Below, one piece after another: positions 1 to 5,720 of a DNA stretch of 36,918 nt. The DNA is taken from positions 1 to 36,918 of IMG/VR virus record IMGVR_UViG_3300008107_000335; one strand, given 5' to 3'. The DNA is from a virus. Within the stretch, counting starts at the first letter, position 1. Every line of letters begins with the position of its first letter. Made by a program: the position numbers and the translations under genes. The notes under the pieces are model-generated. The model did no database searches. It saw only the letters and a list, made by a program, of their open reading frames with translations, and was not told the DNA's origin.

Positions 1-688
1 GCACTGTCTCGTCAAACTTCAATCGCTTGCGGTACTTCGGTGCTGTGTTCGTGTAAATGAATATGGGCCGTATGGCATCGCCAAACCCGAACCCGACGCG
101 TTCATATATACCCGGCGTTAGGTGCGCGGTCCTTGCTCGACCGGGGTATGCGACGAAGTAGCGTGATGGTCGACGGTTACGCCGACGCATGGCACGTTGC
201 TTCGATGCTGGCGTTTCGTTGGCTAGGCTATCGCGTGATGCTTGCAACTGCGACAGTATGCGAGTGATCACGCCACCCGGTACGTTCCCGTAGGCGTCTA
301 GCGGTGCTGCTGCTGTGGGTACGGCATACCAGTTATCAGGCATAACGCCTGATCGCTGTAGCAGTTTCTCGAATCCCTTTAACTGTCTTGTGCCACCTCG
401 GATTTGGTGGATCAAGTAGCGATCCGCTGGCACGCCTTTAAACGATTCGTCTTTTAAATACACCTTGGCAAATAGTCTTGCCTTAGTTGCTGCCTTCAGC
501 CACACGGCTTTTTGTGTGTACGGCGTAGGTCTATCGAACACGCGTTTAATGTCCGCTTCGATATCCTTTTTCGCTTCCTGCGCCGTCTTGGTCAACGCAT
601 ACGCCGTCGCAAACGGGATTTGATCCTTACGCAAGTTGCGTAACGACTTTTCTACGTCCCGTAAGTCAGCGCGTATGTCGATTTGCAT
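1..688 (-). CDS. phage structural-type protein, truncated by the window edge
   Basis: An open frame starts at ATG 688 (minus strand), with a purine-rich GGGG stretch upstream, and runs off the left edge after 229 codons. The start reads MQIDIRADLRDVEKSLRNLR; the C-terminal half is very basic (RRRNRRPS) and no membrane segment is present. The length, N-terminal style and place just ahead of the terminase genes on a circular map resemble conserved phage proteins that may be neck or tail-completion (HK97 gp10-like) factors; that function is inferred. If position 1 is joined to 36918, the frame continues for six residues (LFLDIK) to a TAA at 36899-36901, 31 bases before the small terminase gene. 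The reading frame is certain; the family is not. Confidence 0.8.
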   Translation of the reverse strand, partial: MQIDIRADLRDVEKSLRNLRKDQIPFATAYALTKTAQEAKKDIEADIKRVFDRPTPYTQKAVWLKAATKARLFAKVYLKDESFKGVPADRYLIHQIRGGTRQLKGFEKLLQRSGVMPDNWYAVPTAAAPLDAYGNVPGGVITRILSQLQASRDSLANETPASKQRAMRRRNRRPSRYFVAYPGRARTAHLTPGIYERVGFGFGDAIRPIFIYTNTAPKYRKRLKFDETV

Positions 689-792
689 AGATACCCCGGT
701 GGTCGGCCTTAACGTAAAAAATACCGTGTGGAGTGTGCCGGTCGGGGTTGATTCGTGGGTTACGCATACACGTTACCCCATTTTGCCCGCTT
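689..792. promoter_or_regulatory. 104-base gap, candidate late control region
   Basis: This is one of only three gaps over 80 bases. It lies between the Q-like gene and the gene crossing the left edge. On the minus strand it holds a run of six T (TATTTTTTACG) after a GC-rich stretch, but no convincing strong stem, so I do not call a terminator. A late promoter with a Q-responsive site would be expected here; no clear -35/-10 pair is visible. Confidence 0.3.
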
Positions 793-1149
793 TTAGCCGT
801 TTTTCGGGGCATCGTCAATACTCAACAAGGTACGCCATACCTTTTGCTCGGCATTGCCGACGCGCCGACTATACGTGCGACGGGACAGGTTAAGACGAAT
901 CGCCTTCATCCATAGCGGACCATTCGATGCGTATTGCATGGTTAGCAGTTGCTTATCGTGATGCGGAATCTTGCATATCACGCGTTCGATTAACTGCACT
1001 TCCTCGGGCGGTTCGTCGTTGTTGTCGCCTCGTCTGCTGCCCATGTTGGCGAAGTAAAACGCCGACGCCGTAGGGTATCCCGTGCGTGGCTTACCTCTGC
1101 ACCATCGCCCCCATTGCGTCAGCAATACGCGTGTCCATTCCAGCGTCAT
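793..1149 (-). CDS. antitermination Q-like / sigma region 4-like protein
   Basis: 118 residues, starting at ATG 1149 and overlapping the stop of the upstream nuclease gene by four bases (ATGA). The N-terminal part contains WGRWCRGKPRTGYPTASAF, a pattern I associate with Q-type antiterminator or DUF1133-like phage regulators. The C-terminal part (about residues 65-110) looks like a helix-turn-helix of sigma-70 region 4 type, with LNLSRRTYSRRVGNAEQKVW as the likely recognition region. It is the last early gene before the late block on a circular map, where Q-type regulators sit. Such proteins let RNA polymerase read through terminators into late genes. Function is inferred from motif and position only. 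Confidence 0.6.
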   Translation of the reverse strand: MTLEWTRVLLTQWGRWCRGKPRTGYPTASAFYFANMGSRRGDNNDEPPEEVQLIERVICKIPHHDKQLLTMQYASNGPLWMKAIRLNLSRRTYSRRVGNAEQKVWRTLLSIDDAPKNG

Positions 1150-1487
1150 CGTGCGTACTCGGGTTTAATCTTGGCGTTGTAGCGTTCCCACAAGTCACGC
1201 ACGGTCTGTTCCGGTGTACGTGCTTCGATCCACTCGCCGCGTGGCTCCCATACCGCGCGTGCGGCTTGTTGGCCTTCGGACAGTTTGCCGTGTTTGCTCT
1301 TAATCTCCAGCCAACAGATGAAGAAATGCGTTCCTTCAATGCCGTTCGGATGCGGTAGCGGCTTAATGGCGAGTTTGTCCGGTATACCGATTCCGGCTTT
1401 CGTGTAGTCGATCACGCTAAAGCCCGCTTGTTTAACGGCTTCCGTTATCTCGGCATCGTTTAAGTCTCGGCGCATCGCGTGACGCAT
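1146..1487 (-). CDS. VRR-NUC-like PD-(D/E)XK nuclease
   Basis: 113 residues. I chose ATG 1487 because it forms a TAATG overlap with the stop of the upstream DUF3310 gene; a longer frame exists to 1625 but runs inside that gene. The PD-(D/E)XK core is visible: an N-terminal acidic residue in NDAEI (E13), GIGIPD (D37), WLEIKSKHGKLSEGQQ (E61, K63) and a following Gln. VRR-NUC proteins are small metal-dependent nucleases, often Holliday-junction or flap-specific, found in phages and in FAN1. In a phage early operon it would process replication or recombination intermediates. Fold assignment is fairly sure; substrate is unknown. Confidence 0.75.
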   Translation of the reverse strand: MRHAMRRDLNDAEITEAVKQAGFSVIDYTKAGIGIPDKLAIKPLPHPNGIEGTHFFICWLEIKSKHGKLSEGQQAARAVWEPRGEWIEARTPEQTVRDLWERYNAKIKPEYAR

Positions 1488-1720
1488 TAGCCAGAGCCAC
1501 TTTTTCGCGGATCGTTTCCAGTTAGCCACGTCAACCACCATATCGCTTTGGCTGCGTCTTGCTCTATCGGGTTGCCTTCCTTGCGTCCTGCGCGTGCTAT
1601 ATAGCCTAGCGCGGTTAGTCGGCAAAACTCGACGAAGTGTTCGTCGCTTTTAGCGTTCGCACGCATGAAGTCGACGGTTTCTATGTCCTGCTTGTAATGC
1701 TGTGGGTTAATGTGGTCCAT
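1487..1720 (-). CDS. DUF3310-family protein
   Basis: 77 residues from ATG 1720. The sequence has the DUF3310 layout: an N-terminal NPQHYKQDIETVDFM, then a central RLTALGYIARAGRKEG (equivalent of the family's KY-x-R-x-G-K), then an acidic and aromatic C-terminal helix QDAAKAIWWLTWL. DUF3310 is widespread in phages and its role is not settled. The gene starts four bases after the stop of the zinc-ribbon gene, and its own stop overlaps the nuclease start. Confidence 0.8.
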   Translation of the reverse strand: MDHINPQHYKQDIETVDFMRANAKSDEHFVEFCRLTALGYIARAGRKEGNPIEQDAAKAIWWLTWLTGNDPRKSGSG

Positions 1721-1723
1721 GTG

Positions 1724-2020
1724 TCACCAATGCGCTGTTAGCCGTCCTATGTCGACGGCCTTGTTAAGTTCGTCGACTAGTGGTCTTAACGCTTTGATCT
1801 TTTTCTTGTTCCGATAAATTTTATAGATGATTGCCTTTTGCTTTTCGAAACGTGACGGGCCTTTGTCTTTCGCCCATTCGGTACATTGCCTCGCGTTGAC
1901 GTGTCCGTGCTTGGCGGCTCGATTGCAACTTTTGCAGACAAGCCCACCGGGAGATTCAATACCGCACGAAGGACAGCGTTTATAAGGTTTTTCACATAAC
2001 CCCCAATCAGCGCGAAACAC
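1724..2020 (-). CDS. zinc-ribbon hypothetical protein
   Basis: 98 residues starting at GTG 2020; no good ATG is in frame, and 14 bases overlap the upstream gene. Residues about 15-35 hold CPSCG...CKSC, a four-cysteine zinc-ribbon or zinc-finger knuckle. The remainder is lysine-rich and helical (RNKKKIKALRP). A nucleic-acid-binding role in early replication is plausible. The spacing does not match an HNH endonuclease and no catalytic His/Asn pair is visible, so I leave it as a zinc-binding hypothetical. Confidence 0.6.
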   Translation of the reverse strand: MFRADWGLCEKPYKRCPSCGIESPGGLVCKSCNRAAKHGHVNARQCTEWAKDKGPSRFEKQKAIIYKIYRNKKKIKALRPLVDELNKAVDIGRLTAHW

Positions 2021-2315
2021 GGTGCGGCTTCGCTTTAGTGACGCTCACGGGTCGGCATTCCTGCAAATCCGTAATGCAACTGGCGACGGCGTAGGCATCC
2101 TGCCTAGTCTCGAAGATACGTGCGCGTTCGATGCTGCGGGTCCACATTGGCCCGTGACCGATACCGACGTTAAGTTCTCCGGTCCAGTACAGCCCGCCCG
2201 ATGCACTCTTGACCAGTGCGAATCCGTCAAATGCGGGTTTCGTCCGTAAACGCTCTGTACGGCGTTCTCCGTCGTCCCCTATACCAAACCCTACCCCCGG
2301 CGCTTCAAGTGTCAT
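2007..2315 (-). CDS. hypothetical early protein
   Basis: 102 residues. ATG 2315 is chosen because it overlaps the stop of the upstream gene (ATGA at 2312-2315); the longer open frame to 2534 overlaps real genes. The middle reads GGLYWTGELNVGIGHGPMW, with repeated Gly and aromatic residues suggesting a small beta-rich domain. The C-terminal part (ARIFETRQDAYAVASCI) is helical. I recognise no family. The tight stop/start coupling makes it a credible gene. Confidence 0.6.
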   Translation of the reverse strand: MTLEAPGVGFGIGDDGERRTERLRTKPAFDGFALVKSASGGLYWTGELNVGIGHGPMWTRSIERARIFETRQDAYAVASCITDLQECRPVSVTKAKPHRVSR

Positions 2316-2569
2316 ATATCGCCTCTGCTTTCGTTTAATCGCATTCCGTATACCCGTTCGAACAACTGTGCGTATGTTTCGGGTTTCCGGTCCTTCGGGT
2401 TCCGTCCCACAATGACCGCCGATAGTCCGTTGTCGACGATACCCTGCCTGATCCGCTCCCGACGCATTCTGGCATCCGTTAGCCCTGCGGTTATGTGCGG
2501 TACGCCATGCTCGACCAACCTTTTGCTGATCCACAACTCGACCGCCAATAATTCCGTGCCACGGATCAT
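2312..2569 (-). CDS. hypothetical early protein
   Basis: 85 residues from ATG 2569, which overlaps the stop of the helicase-loader-like gene (ATGA). It begins MIRGTELLAVELWISKRL and is mainly helical, with a basic stretch DARMRRERIRQ and a C-terminal FERVYGMRLNESRG. No known motif is visible. Its place directly after the loader-like gene and translational coupling to it suggest a role in early DNA metabolism, but that is context only. Confidence 0.6.
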   Translation of the reverse strand: MIRGTELLAVELWISKRLVEHGVPHITAGLTDARMRRERIRQGIVDNGLSAVIVGRNPKDRKPETYAQLFERVYGMRLNESRGDI

Positions 2570-3084
2570 GCGTCGAGCAACCGCCCTAGCAGTCGATCCG
2601 CTGGCGCTGGCCCTGCCAACTTCGGCGCATTCACGATACCGGGCAACGCCGCAATCGTATCGCGCTTGTCGGTCAGTTCGGCGTAATGCTCTGCAAACCG
2701 CTTTTCGAGGAAATGCGTTTTGTCTTCCTCGCAGAATGCCAGCGCACGCCAACCGCCTAGTCCCTGCACGGCCAGTTCGATTGCGCGGTCAGGATGCGGA
2801 ACCTGTCGCCATTGGCCACTAGCGCAATGCGCTAACGCTTGCGCGAATGCCTCGGCGCTGGTCGTCGTCCCTGCCTTGCGTACTTGCTCGAAGTCGTACG
2901 GGGTCGGCATAAAGCGACACGTTTTCGCCAAGTGACTCGCCGCTGCGCGAAAGTCTGCAATGTCCCAATCGCGCATAGCACCGAACCAAACTTCGAGTGC
3001 CTCTGGCGTTACCTTCGCGTTCGGCATGATCGCGGCTAGTCCCAACAGCACGCGTGACATTTCGATTTTGTCGGAGACTTCCAT
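2566..3084 (-). CDS. helicase-loader-like replication accessory protein
   Basis: 172 residues from ATG 3084. The N-terminal 75 residues show the pattern of phage replication accessory or helicase-loader proteins: an LLGLAAIMPNAKVTPEALEVW helix pair, then RDWDIADFRAAASHLAKTC, then FMPTPYDFEQV (families have LxDlD..ev..A...l....rfmPtpaelr). The C-terminal half is variable. With the initiator-like gene at 3717-4430 it would form an O/P-like pair in which one binds the origin and the other recruits host DnaB. The assignment rests on motif layout and neighbourhood. Confidence 0.6.
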   Translation of the reverse strand: MEVSDKIEMSRVLLGLAAIMPNAKVTPEALEVWFGAMRDWDIADFRAAASHLAKTCRFMPTPYDFEQVRKAGTTTSAEAFAQALAHCASGQWRQVPHPDRAIELAVQGLGGWRALAFCEEDKTHFLEKRFAEHYAELTDKRDTIAALPGIVNAPKLAGPAPADRLLGRLLDA

Positions 3085-3086
3085 TG

Positions 3087-3308
3087 TTACCTCGCGTAGT
3101 GGCGAGTAAACCCGCCGTTTTCGTTAATTGATTCGACCAGTTGTTTTGCGTCATTCTCGAAATCAAAGTCGTTTACCTGTACGAAGTTTTGCCAGTCGTC
3201 GCTTTGGCCCTGCGGCAATGCGTACACGTACCACGCATACGCACGACCGTCTTTTGATTTCCAGAATCGCACGCGTGGCTTCGTGGCGGGGATAAATTCC
3301 TCGCGCAT
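3087..3308 (-). CDS. hypothetical early protein
   Basis: 73 residues. ATG 3308 sits in a TGATG overlap with the stop of the upstream gene; a GTG at 3311 is the alternative start. It reads MREEFIPATKPRVRFWKSKD, then an aromatic strand region (GRAYAWYVYALPQG) and an acidic C-terminal half (VNDFDFENDAKQLVES). A small beta-strand-rich cytosolic protein is likely. No family is recognised. Confidence 0.6.
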   Translation of the reverse strand: MREEFIPATKPRVRFWKSKDGRAYAWYVYALPQGQSDDWQNFVQVNDFDFENDAKQLVESINENGGFTRHYAR

Positions 3309-3571
3309 CACTTGTTACCCCTCGCACGGATGGCCGATGGAAGGTCAGGGTTAAGAGCGCACAGCAATTTTGAAAACGCCGCGTGTGGTATTGGTTCTGG
3401 TTGATCCAACAAATACATTGCCTCGCGCATCGCGTGTTTTAACCTCTCACATTCGTTTTGCTCGGCTGCGGCAACAAGGGCGGCGAAGCGTTCAAGTGGA
3501 AGCGGCCAAGCATCCATAAGTTCACCAAATCCAGCCTCTTTCGCCAGTCGGATAATGTCGTCGCGGGTCAT
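3308..3571 (-). CDS. conserved phage hypothetical protein
   Basis: 87 residues from ATG 3571. It begins MTRDDIIRLAKEAGFGELMD and continues with LERFAALVAAAEQNECERLK, a pattern common in small phage and prophage proteins of proteobacteria whose function is unknown. It is helical and soluble. It overlaps the upstream small membrane-protein gene by four bases and the downstream gene by one, so it is part of the same translationally coupled early operon. Confidence 0.65.
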   Translation of the reverse strand: MTRDDIIRLAKEAGFGELMDAWPLPLERFAALVAAAEQNECERLKHAMREAMYLLDQPEPIPHAAFSKLLCALNPDLPSAIRARGNK

Positions 3572-3720
3572 TTCTCAACCCCTAACGATTTGCATAGGTC
3601 GTAATAGGCAAGCCCGAACCATAAGAAAAGCGCCATGCCAACCATGTACGGCAAAATCCATATCGGCGAAGTAACGATTATTAAAACCGCTAATACCCGT
3701 TTCCAAAAGTTTTTAGTCAT
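3568..3720 (-). CDS. small membrane protein
   Basis: 50 residues from ATG 3720, whose ATGA overlaps the stop of the replication gene; the longer frame upstream lies inside that gene. After a basic start (MTKNFWKRVL) there are two nearly continuous hydrophobic stretches, VLAVLIIVTSPIWILPY and MVGMALFLWFGLAYY, so one long or two short membrane helices are likely. The function is unknown; early phage membrane peptides often affect host physiology or superinfection. Confidence 0.6.
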   Translation of the reverse strand: MTKNFWKRVLAVLIIVTSPIWILPYMVGMALFLWFGLAYYDLCKSLGVEK

Positions 3721-4430
3721 TGCGCTAACCACTGCTGCACGGCCAATACGTTTGCGTCCTGCTGCGTCTCGGCTTTGGTCTTCGGTAACGACCATGGCAG
3801 TGCAAAAGACTTGTCTGGTCCTAGGAACGATGCCGCCTGTTTAACGTACTCGGTCCCAAGTTTGCCGGTCGCCTCGCAAAACGCTCTGTACCGCATCGCG
3901 CCTTCGATAAATTCGCCCGGCGTGTGTCCCTCGGCCATCCGTGCGTTGGCGGCTTTCAACGCCCGCTGCCAGCCCTGATCCCCTGCCCGCTCCGGGTATA
4001 GGTCGCGGAATTGAGCAAACCAATCCGGTATGGCTGGTTTGGCTTTTTTGGCTTTAGGGGGGGTAGGGGGGGTTATATCTGTTTCTGTATCTGTATCTGT
4101 ATCTGTATCTGGAGTAGCAAGTTGCTTGCACGTTGCTAGCGTGTTGCTAGCATCGTCGAAAAACCCGTGTTCAATCAACGGTACTAGCGCCGAAATGAAT
4201 TCCTTTTCCGTAAGTCGCACGCGGAACGCAATTCGGCTGGCTGGACCATGAATCTCGCCCCCTTCTTCCTCGGCTGCTAGCAACCATAAAAACGGTGCTA
4301 GCGCCTTGCTAGCAACAGGCAAGCAAGCAAATTCGTAGTCGTCGAGTAAGTCGCGGTGCAACTTAATCCATGGCGGACGACGACCCTTGTAATGCTGAAA
4401 ACGACGCCAGTTCTTCGGTTTAATGACCAT
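3717..4430 (-). CDS. replication initiator-like protein (lambda O-like role)
   Basis: 237 residues. Start ATG 4430 has GGAG five bases upstream, better placed than GTG 4436. The N-terminal 90 residues (KNWRRFQHYKGRRPPWIKLH, then ...IAFRVRLTEKEFISALVPLI) match the DNA-binding winged-helix style of phage replication organisers. A linker of repeated Asp-Thr (residues about 105-118) and a Pro/Lys tract follow. The C-terminal domain (PDWFAQFRDLYPERAGDQGW... to LP) resembles DnaD/helicase-interaction tails. The gene contains direct repeats spaced 11 bases apart that may be the origin, as lambda O contains ori. It lies upstream of the loader-like gene. Confidence 0.7.
   Translation of the reverse strand: MVIKPKNWRRFQHYKGRRPPWIKLHRDLLDDYEFACLPVASKALAPFLWLLAAEEEGGEIHGPASRIAFRVRLTEKEFISALVPLIEHGFFDDASNTLATCKQLATPDTDTDTDTETDITPPTPPKAKKAKPAIPDWFAQFRDLYPERAGDQGWQRALKAANARMAEGHTPGEFIEGAMRYRAFCEATGKLGTEYVKQAASFLGPDKSFALPWSLPKTKAETQQDANVLAVQQWLAQ
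4078..4111. repeat. TCTGTA hexanucleotide microsatellite
   Basis: Four exact TCTGTA units run 4084-4107, plus a partial unit to 4111 and a variant unit TCTGTT at 4078-4083. On the minus strand it encodes the Asp-Thr repeat of the replication protein. Next to it (4057-4072) are two runs of seven G separated by TA. Confidence 0.9.
4110..4151. repeat. 11-bp-spaced iterons, candidate origin cluster 1
   Basis: On the minus strand the 9-mer GCTAGCAAC occurs at 4143-4151 and 4132-4140, with a one-mismatch copy GCAAGCAAC at 4121-4129 and a degenerate half copy ending at 4110. All are phased at exactly 11 bases, one helical turn. They lie within the replication initiator gene. Confidence 0.55.
4274..4330. 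repeat. GCTAGC repeat cluster 2, candidate origin
   Basis: Copies of GCTAGC occur at 4276, 4297 and 4308 (first base), the last two again 11 bases apart. The copy at 4306-4315 is the perfect palindrome TTGCTAGCAA. A degenerate ACTAGC copy is at 4183, and AGCAAGCAA follows at about 4319-4330. An outlying copy lies at 4497. This cluster shares the core of cluster 1 and may be bound by the same protein. Confidence 0.45.
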
Positions 4431-4515
4431 AAACACTCCAAATCGCTAAAGCGATACCCCAAAACGACCGCGAAAGCGGAAAGACTGCCGAACCGGGCTA
4501 GCAGGAGTAACCAGC
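4431..4515 (-). promoter_or_regulatory. leader of the replication gene with two hairpins
   Basis: This 85-base gap holds two small perfect hairpins: ATCGC-TAAA-GCGAT (4442-4455) directly next to the replication gene's ribosome binding site, and CCGC-GAAA-GCGG (4468-4479) with a GAAA tetraloop. Neither is followed by a T run, so they are not intrinsic terminators. They may stabilise or tune translation of the leader RNA. Confidence 0.4.
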
Positions 4516-4707
4516 CTAGCGCGGGGTAGCGCCAACGGACGGCCCGACAGTCCTTCCTAGAATCTCGCGGAATTCATATACCCGGCGTGCGGGTAATCGG
4601 TTCGTGCGGACCCAATAGGCTACGGCAAAACGCGTTACCCCGAACGCCCTTGCTGCTGCTGCTTGTGATCCGCCGAAGTGGTCGATTACGTCTTTCACGC
4701 TAGGCAT
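4516..4707 (-). CDS. Cro/YdaS-like helix-turn-helix regulator
   Basis: 63 residues if ATG 4707 is used; a longer frame starts at 4731 but lacks family character. The HTH is clear: VKDVIDHFGGSQAAAARAFG, then VTRFAVAYWVRTNRLPARRV, the pattern of small Cro or YdaS-type DNA-binding proteins (GG.qaaAA.alGvs..av..W...g.iP). It is the only repressor-like gene seen and lies at the single divergent control region, so it probably binds operators there. No Shine-Dalgarno precedes the ATG; TACTAT lies seven bases upstream, which would fit a leaderless message. There is no companion CI. Confidence 0.75.
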   Translation of the reverse strand: MPSVKDVIDHFGGSQAAAARAFGVTRFAVAYWVRTNRLPARRVYEFREILGRTVGPSVGATPR

Positions 4708-4741
4708 GGCGCAAATAGTAACCGGTCGCATCCGGCCAATG

Positions 4742-4758
4742 TGACCGCAGAATGGTCA
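4742..4758. promoter_or_regulatory. inverted repeat, candidate operator
   Basis: TGACC at 4742-4746 and GGTCA at 4754-4758 form perfect five-base arms with a seven-base spacer. It lies 13 bases before the -35 element of the plus-strand promoter, where a small HTH protein could control both directions. Only one clear copy is seen. Confidence 0.4.
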
Positions 4759-4771
4759 ATGTTTAAATATG

Positions 4772-4801
4772 TTGAGTTTCCTACACGCATGGGTATATGA
4801 T
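4772..4801 (+). promoter_or_regulatory. sigma-70-like early promoter
   Basis: TTGAGT (4772-4777), an 18-base spacer and TATGAT (4796-4801) match the -35 and -10 consensus at 4/6 and 5/6. Transcription would start near 4808 and read the recombination operon beginning at 4850. Confidence 0.55.
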
Positions 4802-4849
4802 TCTCACATGGGCGGCGCGGTGCTGCTCGTAACTAGGGAAGCAAGACAA

Positions 4850-5287
4850 ATGATCAACTTTATCTACGACAAAAACTTTGAAAACAAGTTAGTCGGCGTG
4901 AGCCATAAGTTCGACGAAACCGATGGAATCTGTGTCAACCGTAACGACATGGTTTCGTTTCAAGATGCAGAGCAAATTGCGAATGACGCCAACGCGTTTT
5001 TCGCTGGCACTGGTCGTGTGTTCGTTGCGGTTGATGCTGGCGAGTGGACCAGCCCGCGCTTTGATGTAGTCGAAGTGCCGAAGGTTGGCGACGAAGTGTC
5101 CCGTGCCTTTAACGGTGACTCATACCCGACTGGCACAATCACACGCGTAAGCGGCAAAGACTTTCGCGTTATAACGACCAGCACTGGCGCGAAGTTCTAT
5201 CGTCGTCGGTTGTCGGCTTCGTGGATTGCTGATCAAACGTGGTACTTACTCAAAGGTACGCACAACGAACGCAACCCAAGTTTCTAA
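4850..5287 (+). CDS. hypothetical early protein
   Basis: 145 residues. ATG 4850 is chosen because GGGAAG lies upstream at usual distance and because the longer frame to 4769 would cover the promoter. The C-terminal half has an SH3/KOW-like beta pattern: VPKVGDEVSRAFNGDSYPTG, then TITRVSGKDFRVITTSTGAKFYRRR. The end, LLKGTHNERNPSF, resembles other small phage proteins of unknown function. As the first gene of the rightward operon it is probably made early and strongly. Confidence 0.65.
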   Translation: MINFIYDKNFENKLVGVSHKFDETDGICVNRNDMVSFQDAEQIANDANAFFAGTGRVFVAVDAGEWTSPRFDVVEVPKVGDEVSRAFNGDSYPTGTITRVSGKDFRVITTSTGAKFYRRRLSASWIADQTWYLLKGTHNERNPSF

Positions 5288-5294
5288 ACATAGA

Positions 5295-5314
5295 GGGGCG
5301 GCGCAAGCCGCCCC
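5295..5314 (+). terminator. strong hairpin, attenuator or RNA-stability element
   Basis: GGGGCGGC (5295-5302), loop GCAA and GCCGCCCC (5307-5314) form a perfect eight-base GC stem with a stable GNRA tetraloop, eight bases after the stop of the first operon gene. Only a short T-rich tail (GTCTTTC) follows, so termination would be partial at best. Confidence 0.55.
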
Positions 5315-5333
5315 GTCTTTCGGAGCAATAGTC

Positions 5334-5468
5334 ATGCAGCGCAAATACACAAAACGTGATTGGTTGCCGCAAGCAATCGGATTACTGATTCTGTTAATCG
5401 TCGCCGGGGTGATGGTTCCGTGCGACGGTAAGTCGTGCGACAACCCAAACACGCATTACACGGAGTAG
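5334..5468 (+). CDS. small membrane protein
   Basis: 44 residues from ATG 5334, with GGAG nine to twelve bases upstream. A basic head (MQRKYTKRDWLPQ) precedes one membrane helix (AIGLLILLIVAGVMVP) and a short tail with two cysteines (CDGKSCDNPN). The helix followed by a Cys pair suggests an inner-membrane protein with a periplasmic tail. Function unknown. Confidence 0.6.
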   Translation: MQRKYTKRDWLPQAIGLLILLIVAGVMVPCDGKSCDNPNTHYTE

Positions 5469-5473
5469 CCGAA

Positions 5474-5710
5474 ATGCACGAAGACGAATTCTTTTTGAAC
5501 CTGTCGGAATTCGTGTCGGTAATTGATGAAGACGGGTCGACTAGGGTGGTATCAAAGTATGCGTTATATCGTGAGTATCTTAATCGTCGGTACAGTGCTT
5601 TTAATCGCACTGTGGGCGGCGAGACGGGAAAAGAAAATGCTTCGGGATTACGACTGGTCGTCGGTCCCGCCGCCGAATTGGAAGTGCCGCCGGGGTCGGT
5701 TAGGCGGTGA
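5474..5710 (+). CDS. hypothetical protein overlapping a second gene
   Basis: 78 residues from ATG 5474 with GGAG at good distance. The first 40 residues (MHEDEFFLNLSEFVSVIDED and ...RVVSKYALYREYLNRRY) look like genuine protein: acidic, helical and well composed. The rest (about residues 41-78) looks like the shadow of the membrane protein in another frame. Either two genes truly overlap by about 150 bases, or a frameshift has extended this one. Confidence 0.5.
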   Translation: MHEDEFFLNLSEFVSVIDEDGSTRVVSKYALYREYLNRRYSAFNRTVGGETGKENASGLRLVVGPAAELEVPPGSVRR

Positions 5711-5720
5711 CTATGAATAG
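5559..5720 (+). CDS. small membrane protein, out-of-frame overlap
   Basis: 53 residues from ATG 5559, preceded by AGGGTGG about nine bases upstream. It has a clear N-terminal membrane helix (YIVSILIVGTVLLIALWAA), then a basic stop-transfer (RREKKMLRD) and a short soluble tail. It lies mostly within the 5474 gene in a different frame and its end overlaps the exonuclease start by eight bases. The good helix topology makes it likely real. Function unknown. Confidence 0.55.
   Translation: MRYIVSILIVGTVLLIALWAARREKKMLRDYDWSSVPPPNWKCRRGRLGGDYE

Larger units (their letters stand above)
4708..4849. promoter_or_regulatory. divergent control region
   Basis: 142 bases between the HTH gene (minus) and the first plus-strand gene. 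It holds a plus-strand promoter candidate (4772-4801), an inverted repeat TGACC-N7-GGTCA (4742-4758) that could be an operator, and a candidate -10 for the HTH gene. As all other genes run away from this point, it is the master early switch. Confidence 0.6.

Noticed and set aside
1488-1625. Longer N-terminus of the VRR-NUC-like gene up to 1625
   Set aside because: It lies inside the DUF3310 gene in another frame and reads as low-quality Arg-rich sequence; ATG 1487 in TAATG is better.
2316-2534. Longer N-terminus of the 2007-2315 gene
   Set aside because: It is a shadow of the 2312-2569 gene; ATG 2315 in ATGA fits the operon style.
4078-4111. Microsatellite as CRISPR or terminator
   Set aside because: Pure six-base tandem repeat within a gene; no stem or spacers.
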